DNA of 64,000 nucleotides from Hypholoma sublateritium FD-334 SS-4 (GCA_000827495.1 KN817542.1:384487-448486); one strand, 5' to 3'. Shown: positions 1-12,277, counted from the first letter of the stretch. Notes: a model not told the origin generated them from the letters alone. Numbers and translations: made by a program.

Positions 1-3000
1 GAAGGAATTGCAACAGCACCAGCAGCAATGGAGACAGGCGGGTTCGGAGAGCCGTCAGGAGCAGCCGCCAAGGAGAGAGGAGCCACCGGTCCAGGTGGTA
101 CCCCGGGCGCCCCAGCAGACAGGTACGTTCCAACTTACTGTCTCCGTGGCAGGAATTTCCAGGTACTGATCAGTGAGTACTTTAGCTCGCCCTGCACCGG
201 CGAACTCTCTCGAGTCCATCTGGCAAGACCACTCTGCGATATCTGCGCTTCCTCGAGTCAATGGCTCCTCTCGCATGGCCGATCACGCACGGGCATCTCC
301 TGCTACTCAGCAGGCGAGATTTTCGCCGTTCGCCAATAATCCTTCGTCTATCGGGATCAGGCAGACAAACCAAGTCCCTCGCACCTTGCAAGAGATCGAG
401 GCAGAGATGCTAGCCAATGCTCAACGGGAGCGGGAGCGGGAGAGGGAGAGAGAACGCGAGCAGCAATATCTGTTACAGCAGCAGCAGCAGCAGATTCTTC
501 AGGAACGCCTACTTCAAGAACAACAACAAGCTCTACTGCAGGCCCAGCTATTGCATCAGCAACAACAACAACAGCAGCAGCAGCAGCAGCAACGTATTCG
601 GGAGGAAGAAACCCGCCAGCGCCTATTGTACGAGCAGCAGGAGCAAAATCAAGTTCAGAGACTTTTACTCCAGCAGAGAGAGCAGCAGCAGCAGCAGCGC
701 ACTCCGCCACCGCGTATGCTCTCTTCGCAATCTCCGCGCTTCCTCGAGCATCAACGCCAACTTCTGCGCATGCAGCAGCAAGAACAGCAGCAACAGCAGC
801 GTTTGCAGGAGCTCCAGGAGCAAATTCGTATGGAAGAACTGGAGCGCCACATGCATACTTTAGACGTCGACAGTAGGGCTCGCGTTGGCTCACCTTACAA
901 TGCTCGCCGGACAGCTGGGTATAACCAGACGGAGTTGCAAATTGCCCATGCTCAACTCCTTCAACAAGCGCAGGCACAAGCTGAAGCGCAGGCAAGGGAG
1001 AGAGAGAGGGAACGCCTAATTCAGCTTCAGCAGCAACAACAACTTCAGCAGATCCAACAGCAGCAGCAGCAGCAGCAGCAGTATCGGTCCAGACAACGAT
1101 CCCAATCTCCCGCTGTCACAGGCCAGCAGCACAGTGTTCCGCTGCAGGAAGTGCAGGCGCCATACCTTGGACAAAATACGCACCTCCAGCAGCGCCTCCT
1201 TGCTGACCTTGCTCATGTCGATTTCTCACGCGATGCACAGGGAAATGGCACGCAGGCTGAGCAGGAGGCATTGAGGATCGAGGCTATGCGTAAAATTCTC
1301 GAGGCGGAGAAGATGGAAGAGAAACGACGGCGCAAAGCTCAGAAGATAGCGCACATGGTCAGCCCTCTTCAACGCTTCATTCACGTATTTTCCCTTATAT
1401 TTTCTTTTTATTCAGGCTCGGTACAACGATCTCATGACTCAGTCGGACAAGGATTTCATCACTCGCATCCAAGTCTCTCAGCTTGTCACACAAGATCCTT
1501 ACGCAGACGACTTCTACGCTCAAGTCTATGGCGCCATCATGCGCTCAAGGATGGGATTGCAGTCTCAAGATGAGAGGGTCTTGAAATTTGGTTCTGGAGG
1601 TGGAATCGGCCTCGGCTTGGCCTCGAAAGGGGGCAGTCGTCGGCCGAGCGCGATGCAGCGGATGGAACAACAGGTCGAGAGGATTGTTAGCAACGCCAGG
1701 AAGAGGGAAGAAGAGAAGGGCTTGCATGGTGCGTGTTCCGTCATTGAGGCTGGGAAAACATCTCGACTAAATTAAATTTGCAGCTATCCACAGCCTCCAA
1801 GGTGCTCTAGGAAAGACCTCCGGTCGCAGTTACAAGGCTGCTCCTCGCCAACTCCTCCAGGTCGACGCAGGAGCTGGTGCCTCGCCTACACTGTCGCATG
1901 CTACTGCTAACTTGCACATTGGCAAGAGTGGCTCCCATCACCATGAAGGCGCTGCGAAAGAGGCTGCTAAGCTAGGACGCGAGGCTTTGGGCACAGCTGC
2001 TGACGTATGTTTCGTTTCTCGGCATAGTTTGGATCGAGATTAAACAGATATCTGCACACTAGACGGACAATGTCGTCAAGAAAGAACCGCTATCTCAGCG
2101 GCAGGTACTTGTCATCCTGGAGGAGCTATACGACGCTGTGCTTCGCGTGGAGCAGCTTCGGAGAGACCAGCCTCCACCAGAGGAGATCGAGGCTTCTGAG
2201 CAATGGTAAGAATGCTTTCTCTGGCATGTGTTGCCTCCGTTCAACAATGATAATAGGAAACAAGAATATGACATCCTCGTTGATGGCCTTTGGAATGAGT
2301 TGAGAGTGATGGTCCCCCTTGAAACCAGGTTCGCACCCTCGCATGGATTTCATTCATCTGTCTGACGATAACAAATTCCAAAGTGATCCGCACCCCTTCA
2401 TTTCTCTCCTCACGCCTACCAAAGGCAAAAAAATATTACCTCGCCTTACTCGCCACCTCAACAGCCAGCGTATGCTGACCTTGTTAACGCTGCTCGTCGC
2501 ATGCTTCAGCCAATTGGACGTCATCAAACAGGCGCCCATTCTCGACTCGGTACAGGAAAGCCAGGAACTCGCAGACGTCGATCGCCAGACGCAGGCGTTC
2601 TTGGGCAGCGTCATGCAGAGCATCCTACCGGTAGTTTCAGTCGCCAACCTTCGTCTGGTAACTGGCTTGCTGGGATTGTTGCTCGATCGAAGTAACATCG
2701 TCGCTGTTGCGCAAACAAAAGTGAGTCCTTCGTTTGGAGTGATCAAATAAAAAGTTTTGATAATTGTAAATAGCCTGGACTCGCTCTATTGACTTTGTTC
2801 CTGAGTCGTGTCGAGGTCATCAAGCAGACTATCGCAGCGTCTGACTTGTCGGAGGCACCCACAATCGAGGAGAGCCAGCAATGGTACGTTCGACCCCTTC
2901 TGATTTGGCCTCTTTCTAATACTTTCTAATAGGCGGCTCATGTTTGACCATCTGTTCCAACTCCTCGCCCCTCATCTTCTCATGCTTTTCCCATCCCAGC

Positions 3001-3269
3001 GCATCATCAACCCAGATCCCGTTAATGTTTCCATCCCCATTGATATAGTTGATCAGCCAGTTTGGCAGTTTCTCGCCGCCCTGGCTCTCCACGGCGCCAT
3101 CGAGCAGCACCACGTTTTAGTGGGTTCATTGCGCGAAAAAATTCTCGATAATGTCCTCCGCGTTAATAAAGGCCTCGTCCACGACGAAGATGAACGACAA
3201 ACCATATTGGCCAACGTCAACCTCTTTTTGCACGCAGTCAACCTAGACAGTTCGCAGATCGCTATGTAA
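1..3269 (+). CDS. PAT1: PAT1-type mRNA decapping factor (5' end outside window)
   Basis: Topoisomerase II-associated protein PAT1, the P-body factor that promotes decapping and translational repression with the Lsm1-7 ring. The coding region is already open at base 2. An intron at about 123-171 joins in phase to a long exon encoding a Q/R/E-rich segment with several polyglutamine runs (470-1080). After an intron at about 1355-1413 comes the family hallmark: the stretch MTQSDKDFITRIQ followed by LVTQDPYADDFYAQVYG (1434-1530). Further exons continue through an alpha-helical C-terminal domain, with introns near 1725-1780, 2005-2065, 2205-2255, 2330-2385, 2720-2770 and 2884-2932, to the stop at 3267-3269. 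The C-terminal repeat-like helical domain fits the region that binds Lsm1-7 and Dcp2 in yeast Pat1. Exact junctions of the later exons were not all phase-checked. Family assignment is firm; the N-terminus is missing. Confidence 0.9.
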
Positions 3270-3620
3270 TGTTTTATTTTTCTTTCGGATCACGCAAGGT
3301 TGCCCCACCACGATATCTCACCTTCTACTACTATCTATAAATAGTCAAGGCAATAAACTACCGCTAACATACACATGAGATATCATATATCAGGTCCTAT
3401 ACATATGATAGAGAAGCCTTGCATTTACGAGTGTAACCCAGTGAGGCGCCTCATAACATTCAGGAAGAGGAAGAGAGATGTGTGATAGACCTAGCTGACA
3501 ATTTTGAGCTTTCCTGAATCGTGCTTTTCACCCGACTGCGCTGTGAGCCTGACATGCAATCCGAGCTCAAGGTGTACTAACATCTTATTCAAGTACATAA
3601 TCTTATACATACTCATATAC
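3270..3620. other. Convergent intergenic spacer
   Basis: This stretch separates the end of PAT1 on the plus strand from the end of the kinase-like gene on the minus strand. It is AT-rich and should hold both 3' untranslated regions. No further gene is visible. Confidence 0.6.
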
Positions 3621-4963
3621 TCACATATATATGGGAGAGCAGGTATATGTTCTTTTCAAAATCCGGGGAGGAACACCAGCAAGAAACTCACTGAGCTTTT
3701 GCAATACTTCAGCAGCAGTCACTCGGTCTATGGGATTGTCAGGCATCATTGAAAGCCAAAGGGTGTCAATATCTTCAATCCCCGTCTCCTAAGTGTATTC
3801 ATGTCAGCTGTTTACACTTCCGCGATTAAGGGTGGGCTTACAGATAACATCTGAACAAGATGGAATCCGAACTGCCAAGTATCCACTGGCAGGAGAAACG
3901 GGCAGTACATGGATGGCTCTGGCACCAAGACTCGGAGCTCTGGCGCCCTTGGTCGAGCATAATCTTCAGGTGCGAGGCTAAGTGGAAAGACAGAGCATAG
4001 TCTATTCGAAGAGTCAATGTCATCAGAGAACTGTACTGCTGTCTCGAAATCTATCAGGTAGACTCGCGGACGAGTCCAATTTTGACTTGAGAGGGAGTGT
4101 GGATTCCATTCAACCATAAAGTTATCCAAGAAGAGATCCTGTACATGGGTTGAATGTGGTAAAACCTTGCTTTACTGAATAAGGGCTTACACGATGAGCG
4201 ATATTCTTTCCATGAATGTAGACAACTGCCTACCAAATGAAACAGTCTATTAACCAGATGTAACAAAATGCAAATTTTAGCGCACCTCAAGAGCCTGTGT
4301 GACCATATATATACTGTCTTCAATTGAACGACCAGCCTCCGGTATTAGGGCAGTTATAAGACCTTCTCCAAGTCGGGGAAATACACCAGGGACTATATCT
4401 TCATATACAATCTCTGACACCATTGGTAAGATGTGGTTATTACTGAGCAGGCGCATGAGGCGAAGATGGTGTAGATCCTCCCCAGAAACACTCATGACCC
4501 GCACAACATAGTCTTGTTTACATCGTCGAACAGCATGAAAGAGACCGTTTCCTGGACTGAATTGACGTAGGACGAATTCGTATTGCCTATCGGCTGGGAC
4601 AGAGGCATAGTGACTGAGTGCAGGAGGATCATACATAAATTGATTGAGCTCGTCTGACTGGGCCCAAAGGGTGAAACTGTGTAGTTCAAACAGCGGCCTG
4701 AGAGAATTCCAGGTTCTGGTATATGCTTCTGAATCAGATTCATCGAAATGAAGTCCTCTCCACATATGCAGTCCTGCAGGAAGCTATTGCAGTTGGTGAA
4801 TCAAGTTGATGATGAGACTAATTATTGCAAGTCATTTACGTACCCAACCTCGTGCAGGAAACATGAATAAACGAACCAAGGTGAAATGTAGTCGGCGAAA
4901 TAAAGAAAGTGAAGAGGAGCTAAATAGTAGGCCAAGACGTTGTATTATCTTTACGAGCGCCAT
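3621..4963 (-). CDS. Basidiomycete protein kinase-like protein (DFE variant)
   Basis: Five exons (4963-4844, 4783-4286, 4229-4191, 4138-3842, 3788-3621) join in frame to a 373-residue protein; all four introns are 52-60 bp with GT...AG ends. The start is the first ATG of the frame and is followed by a short hydrophobic, arginine-containing leader. The catalytic-loop motif is intact across an intron: AVVYIHGKNIAHR then DLFLDNF, giving HRD with the metal-binding Asn. The metal-binding DFG is replaced by DFE (VYLIDFETAVQF). Downstream YARPRAPEL resembles the APE motif, and PVDTWQFG matches the helix-F DxW motif. The last exon ends with a helical segment typical of the kinase C-lobe. I did not find a clear glycine-rich loop. 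It belongs with the many diverged kinase-like proteins of mushrooms; activity and substrate are unknown. Confidence 0.75.
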
Positions 4964-5388
4964 TGCGGACCTAAAGGCAACCTAAAGGACTCTGAATCAG
5001 CTTGCCGCTTATTTGATTCAAAGCTTCATGTAGAGTCTAGACTGAGGACTCGCTAGCCAATTCAAGCTCGCTGATGGCTCTATGACAAATAAAAAAGTGA
5101 TGATATCAAACTCAACATGTGACGTGGCGAGCTAGAGTCCGCTAGAGTCTAGACCGTGTGACCGTTCTCTCGACGAGGGGAAATATCGAGCCCTCGCTCA
5201 TGTTCAGGTCGGCATCCGCCCTAGGGGCGAGCGCTCAGCGCCGAGCGACGAGCGTCGCAGGTAGCGTTAGGTCCTAGGAGGTATTGGGCAAGTATTGGGT
5301 CGAAGTTATGCGTGTCATTCTCTAGGAAGACAGTCATGCCAGACTGGGCAGATTATCCTACTCCGATATCTCAACACTGTCTAGATAG
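4964..5388. other. Spacer upstream of the kinase-like gene
   Basis: Promoter side of the kinase-like gene and 3' flank of the glycosyltransferase gene. It holds repeats of a TAGAGTCTAGAC-like motif near 5031 and 5143 and a GC-rich GAGCG/CGAGC-rich patch at 5220-5265. No coding region is supported. Confidence 0.5.
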
Positions 5389-7987
5389 TCATGGCAATGA
5401 TGCATCACTAGCACACATAAGGGATCGCGCGTCATACAAATCAGTCGGAGATACGCAGTCCAAGAGCTCTGTCCGCCTCGCGAGGCCTTGCTTGACTAAC
5501 GCATCCAGCGAGGTGGGGTGGCCCGTTAGGTTCAGTATAGGTAGAACCGCCAAGGGAGGGAGACTACCGTGTGGCAAGTCCAGCAGCCTCGAGCTTTCCT
5601 GGGGTTTGTGCAGCTGCATCAGCGGCAGCAAAAATAGATCCTGCTTCTCGGCCGATCGCACTTTAACATGCGACCCGACCTCGAGGTGGTTCGTGGACAG
5701 CGAGACGAAGTCCTCGTAGTTCGGGTAGAGCATGACGTATCCGCGAAGGTAGACGAGCTCGATGAAGAACTTCTTCCACGACTTCGCCCAGTGGTTCGAG
5801 CGTACGGCGGGTACGACGTCGTCCTCGATGGCGAGCGCGGTCGAGGCGAGGCGCACGGCGAGGTAGTCATGGAACTCGCGCCAGTGCTCCGGGAAGTAAA
5901 TCGCACCCCAGCTGCATGGCACGGCGGACAGGTATGGCGTGAATGGGTGGGGCACGCCGAGCACAGAGAAAAGGGCGCGCGGGTTAAACGCCTGACGGCC
6001 CTCCATCGGGAGCTCCAGGTGCTTTTGCTGGTAGAGGCTGATTCCGAACATGTTGGGCGCTCTGTTGCTTGCGCTGCCGTACCTGTGCGTCGGTCATCAT
6101 GCTGTTCCGGCATAGTGTGAGATGTGCGAATAAACATACCGATATCGTAAGATGGCCATCTTTAGCCAGGCGTAATACAACGGAGATACTTCTATGTCGT
6201 CTTCGAGGAGCAGGCCGTAGGAATCATTGTCTCGCGGGTACCACGACTCGACTACGGCTGGGAGAAGGCCGCCGTGCACGACGCGGTGGTGTATGAAAAC
6301 ACTACCAAAAGGCCACGTAATGTTCCCGGCGATGCGCAGAGATTCCGCGGCACAGTCTTGCTCGACATTAACACGCAGGTCGAGCGGGTCTCCAAAGTAC
6401 CTCGCCGCCTGGAGGGAATGCAACAGGCGGGTGAGCGCGGCAGGTCGGTCCTTTGTGATAATGCTGATGTCAATGCGGGGGCGGTGCCAGTCTGAAGTCG
6501 GCGGTCTATCAGCCAAAAGTCACCCCATAAGTTTATCATTGGACTGTACTTTGCCATTCTTTCACCGATAGCGCCGACATCCATTCTGTGTTGGAGAGAT
6601 CGAGACGGGGAATGCGTATATGCGTTGCGCCGGGATAGAGCATGCGCCCCTGGGCTGAGGATATGAAGCTTACTAGGTTATCGAGTTCCCAGAGAGTCAA
6701 CACGACATTAATAGCAAGAGGTTCTGCAAGCCACCGAGAGAGAAAAGCGGATCCGTGATTCGTAAACGAAAGCATTGTCCGGCTTATGAGCACGTCATAT
6801 TCAATATCACAGCGATAAGTTTCAAAGAATTCCGTTTCCCAGTTGAGACGGGTAGTTGGTCTGTCGTATCCTTCTGCATAGACGAGCACTCGAATCTTGA
6901 CAGTCCTGTCTCTAGATTTCATCCTACATATCAGAGGAGCAATCGCGCGTAGGTCATCGCGTGTTGGCAACAGGAAGATGAAATGACCGGAGACAGTGAT
7001 TGCGGACGAGATCGCTGGACTTGGGTCAGGGTCCCAGTCACGAAGTGGAGGTGCATCGGGGATGGAGAGGGGTTCAATCTGGTGGGTTAGATTTTTGGCT
7101 GATGCACTTTCCGAGGATATGGCTATCACCAGTCCTCCAGTACTGTCAGGCCTGTCCTCGGATATGCGTTGACCGAGATCAGCCCATGGATCCGGAGCCA
7201 CATGCATGACACTAGCGAGAGGCGCGAGGAGCGAAGACGACATCAGGAACGGAGGGTATAAATAGCGTGCCGGATGCGCCTGTCCCAATGCAAAAATCGT
7301 CGACGAAGTACCTTCTGTGCGAAGAACACCTCTAGGTCCGAAAGGAAGAGATACATTGGGCGGGTTCAGCAAGACGTCGCGCATCGGTCGAGACAATTGG
7401 CTCAAACCATTTTCGTCCATGATGAGAATCCAGCCAGATACGACGTCCATAGAAGCCCTGAGAGTCGCAATGGATGACTCAGTATAGCCTTGCCACGGAC
7501 GGAGCGAAACGTCAGGATGGTTGTGTGAGCCTAGTGAGGCGAATGTCCTTTGGAGCATTCGCCGAACATCAGCCACAATCGCATCTGGGCAGATGATGAC
7601 CACCTCGCAGACATGCTCTAAGGGGTGGAAAAAAGGCTCTAGTAGGTCCTGCGTTTTCTCCAGAGAGCCCGAAAGAATTGGTAAAATGGCTGTCACTGAT
7701 TGATGTGGTACAAGAGCAAGTGACGTGTCCCAACGGAAATCCAAGAAAGAGGACGCGTCCAATTCGCCTATGGTTATTGGAGTATAATCGCCTTGGAAGA
7801 CATTTGTATCGTTCCCTGGGTTGAGAGAAGGCGGCGAAATAGGGCGACGCTGCTGCGGCACAGACTGGGAGACGTGGTTTGCACGGGCAGAGTACAACAC
7901 GGTGGAAAGAACAAATAAGCATATGGAAGTTATCACACTTGAGAGAAGGAAAGGACTGTCGCGTTTTCGGAGAACGAAGTTTGACAT
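5389..7987 (-). CDS. Type II membrane glycosyltransferase, GT2-like
   Basis: Three exons (7987-6550, 6491-6140, 6082-5389) with introns of 58 and 57 bp join in phase to an 827-residue protein. The start follows an in-frame CAT GCC ACC and opens with MSNFVLRKR, then a single hydrophobic segment (about residues 12-34), which suggests a signal anchor with the catalytic part in the Golgi or ER lumen. The N-terminal half is a poorly conserved region, perhaps a second, degenerate transferase fold. The C-terminal half starts at NWHRPRIDISIITKDRP, the typical beta-strand opening of a family 2 glycosyltransferase, and carries LLLEDDIEVSPLYY, where the EDD acidic cluster fits nucleotide-sugar and metal binding. 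The protein resembles widespread fungal proteins of this length; donor sugar and acceptor are not known. The reading frame stays open upstream to 8353 but lacks protein-like character there. Confidence 0.75.
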
Positions 7988-8497
7988 GGTGGCATGGGTT
8001 GAAGTTGGGTTAAAGAGAGTCCTCACTGGCAGTCCTGAGTCGACAAACAAAAAATCAGTCCGACTCGTCCACTGGCATTGGAGGCACGTGCGCGTCAAAT
8101 GGTATCCTCTTGGAAGTTCATTTGAAGGTACCCTGGCCGTCACTGGTGCATATCTTGATTTTTGACATGTCATATGGTGTTGGGAGAGTTTTGGGAACGT
8201 TTTGGGAAAGCCCGCAGCAAGTTTGCAGTTGATTTTGAGTTGACGCAAAAAGAGTCTGTGCATGCCGGGCGCGGGTGTGTTACGCGGCCCGCGTCGTGGG
8301 AATTTCTGTATGCGTGCCGTTTGACGCAACGCTGCGGCGCACGCACTACGCAACTACCTACATACTTATGCCGATTTTGTAGGATTTAGCATGCCACTCA
8401 CACGCAAACAGTATAAAGAGCAATGCAAATCAATGCTAGAATACATTCTTACTCCTCGCCTGCCAAATCACCCCACTTGTTCCTCTGAGTCATACTC
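7988..8497. promoter_or_regulatory. Divergent promoter between glycosyltransferase and dehydrogenase genes
   Basis: The two genes point away from each other and share this 510-bp region. A clear TATA box lies on the dehydrogenase side (8412-8418). No gene is supported inside. Confidence 0.6.
8412..8418 (+). promoter_or_regulatory. TATA box of the 8.5-kb dehydrogenase gene
   Basis: TATAAAG stands 80 bases before the ATG at 8498, a normal distance for a fungal TATA box with a short leader. Confidence 0.6.
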
Positions 8498-9808
8498 ATG
8501 AAAGTTAGCATCCCTCAAGTTTTCTGGGGACAGTTGACTGATACTGTCCCGCCGGTCGTCGAGAAGAATCTGGAAGGGAAAACAGTCTTGGTCACAGGGG
8601 CAAATGTTGGGCTTGGATTTGAGGCTGCGAAACACTTTGCCCGGATGAACCCCGGGAAGCTGATCATTGCATGCAGAGATCAGCAACGCGGCGACGCGGC
8701 CTTGCAGAGTACGCCTACTTTATTCTGCGAGATATTCCTTTTTTAACCATGTTTGGCGCAGGCATAAAGAAAGACACCGGATGCGAAAAAGTCGAATTGT
8801 GGCTTCTTGACCTCGCCGATTTTGGTTCCGTGAAATCCTTTGCACGACGCTTCGGAGAACAAGAACAGCGGCTGGATATTCTTGTTGAAAATGCTGGGAT
8901 AGTTCCCGGATTTAAGGCCGAGATTACGCGGGATGGATGGGAGTCAACGTCAGTACTCGGTTTTTTATGTCAACTGACGGCATTCACTGAGCTGGAATAT
9001 CACAGTTTACAGGTCAACAATCTATCCACTTCCCTTCTCGCTTTGCTCCTACTTCCTCGCATGATCGCAACAGCGAAGACATATAACACAACACCCAGGC
9101 TCGTGGTGGTCGCCAGCGAGGTGCATTACTGGACAACAATTGGACCGGAAGTGATTGACTCCGCTAATCCCTGGAAATTATTTGGAAAGGACAAAGATTA
9201 CATCGCTAAGTGAGTATGCCCAATGGCTACCATGCTTCTGAACATTGACCATCAAAAAGGAAACTGCTCATTCGATATCATGATACCAAGTGCAAGTACC
9301 TGTCTATTTAATTGCCAAAGGTCACATGGGTCTGACCTCCTCCAGTATTGAATATCTTTTTCGCTCGCGCTCTCAACGAGAGGCTGAGAGGGGAGCCAAT
9401 AATTGTCAACACAGTAAATCCCGGGTATTGCTACTCCAATCTCTCCCGGAATATGCCTTCTATTATACTCATGCTCGACAAACTGGCCAAGTGGATCTTT
9501 GCGCGCACCACCGAACAGGGAAGCCGTTCTCTCGTATGGGCTGCCATCGGAGGCGACGAAGACAGGGAAAAACTTCGCGGGGCATACGTTGCCTTATGCC
9601 AAGTCTCTGAGGCAAGTGACTATGTGCTTAGTGATGAGGGCAAGCGTGCACAAGACGTACTATGGGTGAGTTCCGAGCTTCTTTAGAATCTGCGAGCACT
9701 GGGTCGCCCTGATACTGACTATTGCGTTTCAAGAATGACCTCATTAAGGAATTGACTGTGATTGAGCCTGACATCCGTCAGATCATTCTTGACAATCTTA
9801 AGGATTGA
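8498..9808 (+). CDS. Short-chain dehydrogenase/reductase (paralog 1)
   Basis: Six exons (8498-8708, 8762-8948, 9006-9209, 9260-9291, 9346-9665, 9734-9808) join in phase to 342 residues. It is a classical Rossmann-fold SDR of the retinol dehydrogenase/WW-oxidoreductase-like type. The cofactor motif is TGANVGLG; the usual NNAG is ENAG; the catalytic serine lies in VVVASEVHYW; and the catalytic Tyr and Lys are in YHDTK, encoded by the 32-bp exon 4. The downstream VNPGYCYS motif is also typical. No signal peptide or membrane segment is seen, so it is probably cytosolic or loosely membrane-associated. The intron after exon 4 has a GC donor. A paralog with the same intron positions lies at 50753-52070 on the other strand. 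The substrate cannot be inferred. Confidence 0.88.
9292..9345 (+). other. GC-AG intron in dehydrogenase paralog 1
   Basis: Only a GCAAGT donor after AAG T, with acceptor TCCAG, keeps the frame between the YHDTK exon and the NIFFARALNERL exon. The nearby GT sites (GTGCAA at 9290, GTACCT at 9297) both shift the frame. The neighbouring consensus matches the strong donor context known for GC-AG introns. The intron is 54 bp. Confidence 0.75.
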
Positions 9809-10545
9809 TACTGGCCGTTTTCTCCACGAAGAGTATTCCAGCCGTAGCTCGCTTCCCTCAACAAATATGGCAATACATCTGGTAATTATATGGATAGTAA
9901 ATTAGTGGATCATTTTCGATATCTTTGAGAAAATCTTATACTCAGTCAACTATAGTGTTGAGTACTATAGCATATGTATTACTGAGAAATCTTACTTACA
10001 ATGTATTCCTAATCATAGTACCACATCATTGCATCAGATTGGAGGTCTTCGCGTTGACCTGTAAAGATTTTCGTTCTCATGATATCGTGATCCGATGCCC
10101 GGAGTTTTGAGCTTGGTTTGTGGTCCTCTCGACACCTATTTTGGCGGTGTCTTCAAAGTTCAAATGTGATGCATGTGATGGTTGTTCAGCCGTGAGCCAC
10201 TTTGCATACGAGGTGAGATAATCTAGGCCTTCGGTAAAGTGTTTCCCAGCAATTCTTTATCTTCGCATATATTTTGACGGCCACATTCTTCCTCCTTACC
10301 TGTCGGGAGTTGGTTGGGAGGCAGCGCTGAGATCTACTGAGATTGTGGCGGGACGTGACCTATTTTTAGATATTTTTAGTTCGGTTTAAAAATAGCACTC
10401 AAACCTGGTCACCACCGCATGGGGGGAGAAAGAAATTTACTGGAGTGTATGTGTTAGGAGACAGGAGCTAGGACAGTCACAGCCCAGTATGGGCCCTTAT
10501 ATAAAATGTGACATGCCCTATCATACACGCACCCTCTCTCTCAGG
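9809..10545. other. Intergenic region upstream of the DUF6533-type gene
   Basis: AT-rich spacer of 737 bp between two plus-strand genes. It holds the TATA box at 10498-10506. No coding region is supported. Confidence 0.5.
10498..10506 (+). promoter_or_regulatory. TATA box of the DUF6533-type gene
   Basis: TATATAAAA lies 48 bases before the ATG at 10546. This favours 10546 over the in-frame ATG at 10489, which lies upstream of the box. Confidence 0.5.
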
Positions 10546-11963
10546 ATGTCGGCCATTTTTGAGGCGCCAGTACCACCAGCCGACCTGCCCAATCCCTTGA
10601 CACCGATGGCATTTCTACCCCCTAATGTGGCATTTCAATTGTCGGTCAAATCATACGTAGCAGTGGGGACAACTGCTGTGCGTGGTATACAGATAACCTT
10701 TGAATAGCTACACCGTACTGATATTTCATCCGTCAGGTTTTTGCGTGGGATGTTGTTAATAGGCTTTCTGAAGATTATCGACTCCTGGTCAAATATCCAG
10801 TGAGATTGCCTACTCTCACATATTTTCTATCAAGGTGTGAGCACTAAAACCGGATCTTATATAAAATCTGCTGATAGAAAGCCAGGATCTCTACTTTTGT
10901 ATACGTGATAGCATGTACAGTTTTTGACAGTGAGTTACTCGTCCCAGTCACACTGATCAAGTAAAATCTAAGCCGAGTACATATTCTTAGCTGCTCCCGT
11001 TGGAAATTGTACAAGACTTGCGCACCTGGTCGACTGGTTCGTCATAGTCGTGGTATCGTCAACATCCTTCTTGTTTGTCCTCCGGGTCTGGGCAATATTT
11101 GGCTACAATCAGTACATCCTTGCCTTTTTTCTCTTGAGCTGGCTATCAGTTACTGGAGCTACTGCAACCATTGGTATTGGCCTTCAAGGAAGCGCAAAAA
11201 ATATTGGGACCACAAAATATTGCATGTATACGCACGCTCCTTCATATATTTCTAGTTCTTTCATTGTTCCCTTCATCCACGACACTTTGGTCTTTGCTGC
11301 TATAACATGGCGACTTTTCCAAAATATCGCTTCCGATTCGATTGGAATGAGAAAGGGAATTCGGATGGTGATTTTCGGTGATTACCTCCCAGTGTTCTCC
11401 CGGGCTCTATTGCAGGACGGACAAATGTACTATCTGTGAGTCCCGTTCTAATGAATTATGCTGCAAATCGGGTCTAACCAGGCTGATTCAAAGGACGGTC
11501 CTGACGTCAGGCCTCATCACAATCATCATGTTCTATCTCCCGTTCCCTCCAGGATACAAGTTACTTTTCACAATCCCTAATATCACCATAGCAAATATCA
11601 TGGCCGCTCGGGTGTACAGGAACACCAAGTTTGAGCGTTACAAAGACTACCCTCTACCCAGTATTCAATTGCGCTTCGGCACATCCGAACCTGAATTGGC
11701 TTCCCACAGCTTTCCCATGCCTATTAGTACATTCTCGGCAGAAACATCCATTGCACAGCCCGGTTAGTACCACAGAAGTCGTATATGCGCACTTTGGATC
11801 TGACGAGAATAATGTTAAAATTGGTTGTCCAGACGGTGTCGAAAATTATATTAGTAGTAATCAGAACAGTATTGACGGACCTAAGATTGCACGAGTGAGT
11901 CAATATCTCCTTCTCGACCGGATTTTGTGTCTAAAATGTATGGTAAACTCATTTCAGGAATAA
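10546..11963 (+). CDS. Multi-pass membrane protein, DUF6533 type
   Basis: Spliced from about seven exons; most junctions were phase-checked. The N-terminal part reads SYVAVGTTA then VFAWDVVNRLSEDYRLL, matching the DUF6533 signature of a first helix followed by an acidic D-E-Y/R motif. Further hydrophobic segments follow (TLTYFLSRISTFVYVIACTV; FVIVVVSSTSFLFVLRVWA; ILAFFLLSWLSVTGATATI; an HDTLVFAAITWRLF helix; LTSGLITIIMFYL), then a hydrophilic C-tail, giving about six or seven membrane spans. The LRVWAIFGYN motif is typical of the family. Splicing from a GTACAT donor near 11728 to an acceptor at about 11776 keeps the frame open into the last exon, which ends GAA TAA after an intron ending at 11957. 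Without that splice the protein would stop at 11767. These proteins are abundant in mushrooms; the function is unknown. Confidence 0.7.
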
Positions 11964-12277
11964 AGGACTCGATGTTAATCTAGTACCCACTCTCTGTTCA
12001 GAGTTCCATCGGATTCTTGTTATCTTTATTATTTCTGACAAGAGATAAAACCTTGAGTTTTACCAATATTAATTACTGACAGATAGAAAAACAGCCGGTA
12101 GATGTGCAGTCCCTATATATTTTTATGTATCTTATTCATTCAAGGTCGACCGTGCGGCTGTCTAAAAATAGCATTTACCTCGCCTTGCCAATGAGTTTTG
12201 TGTGAATCATTTTCATACCCTGAGCTTGCTATCAGTCCGTTTCGAGTAATACCAATTGCCTGTGCTGCCAATCTCTT
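11964..12277. other. Short intergenic spacer
   Basis: A 314-bp AT-rich region holding the 3' flank of the membrane-protein gene and the promoter of the deacetylase gene. Nothing else is seen. Confidence 0.5.

Noticed and set aside
357..995. 212-codon minus-strand ORF, Ala/Val-rich
   Set aside because: Antisense of the polyglutamine part of PAT1.
3371..3760. Possible small gene left of the kinase-like gene
   Set aside because: The 3504-3752 plus ORF is antisense to the last exon of the kinase-like gene.
7988..8353. Upstream extension of the glycosyltransferase frame
   Set aside because: Sequence lacks protein character, and the signal anchor follows directly after the ATG at 7987.
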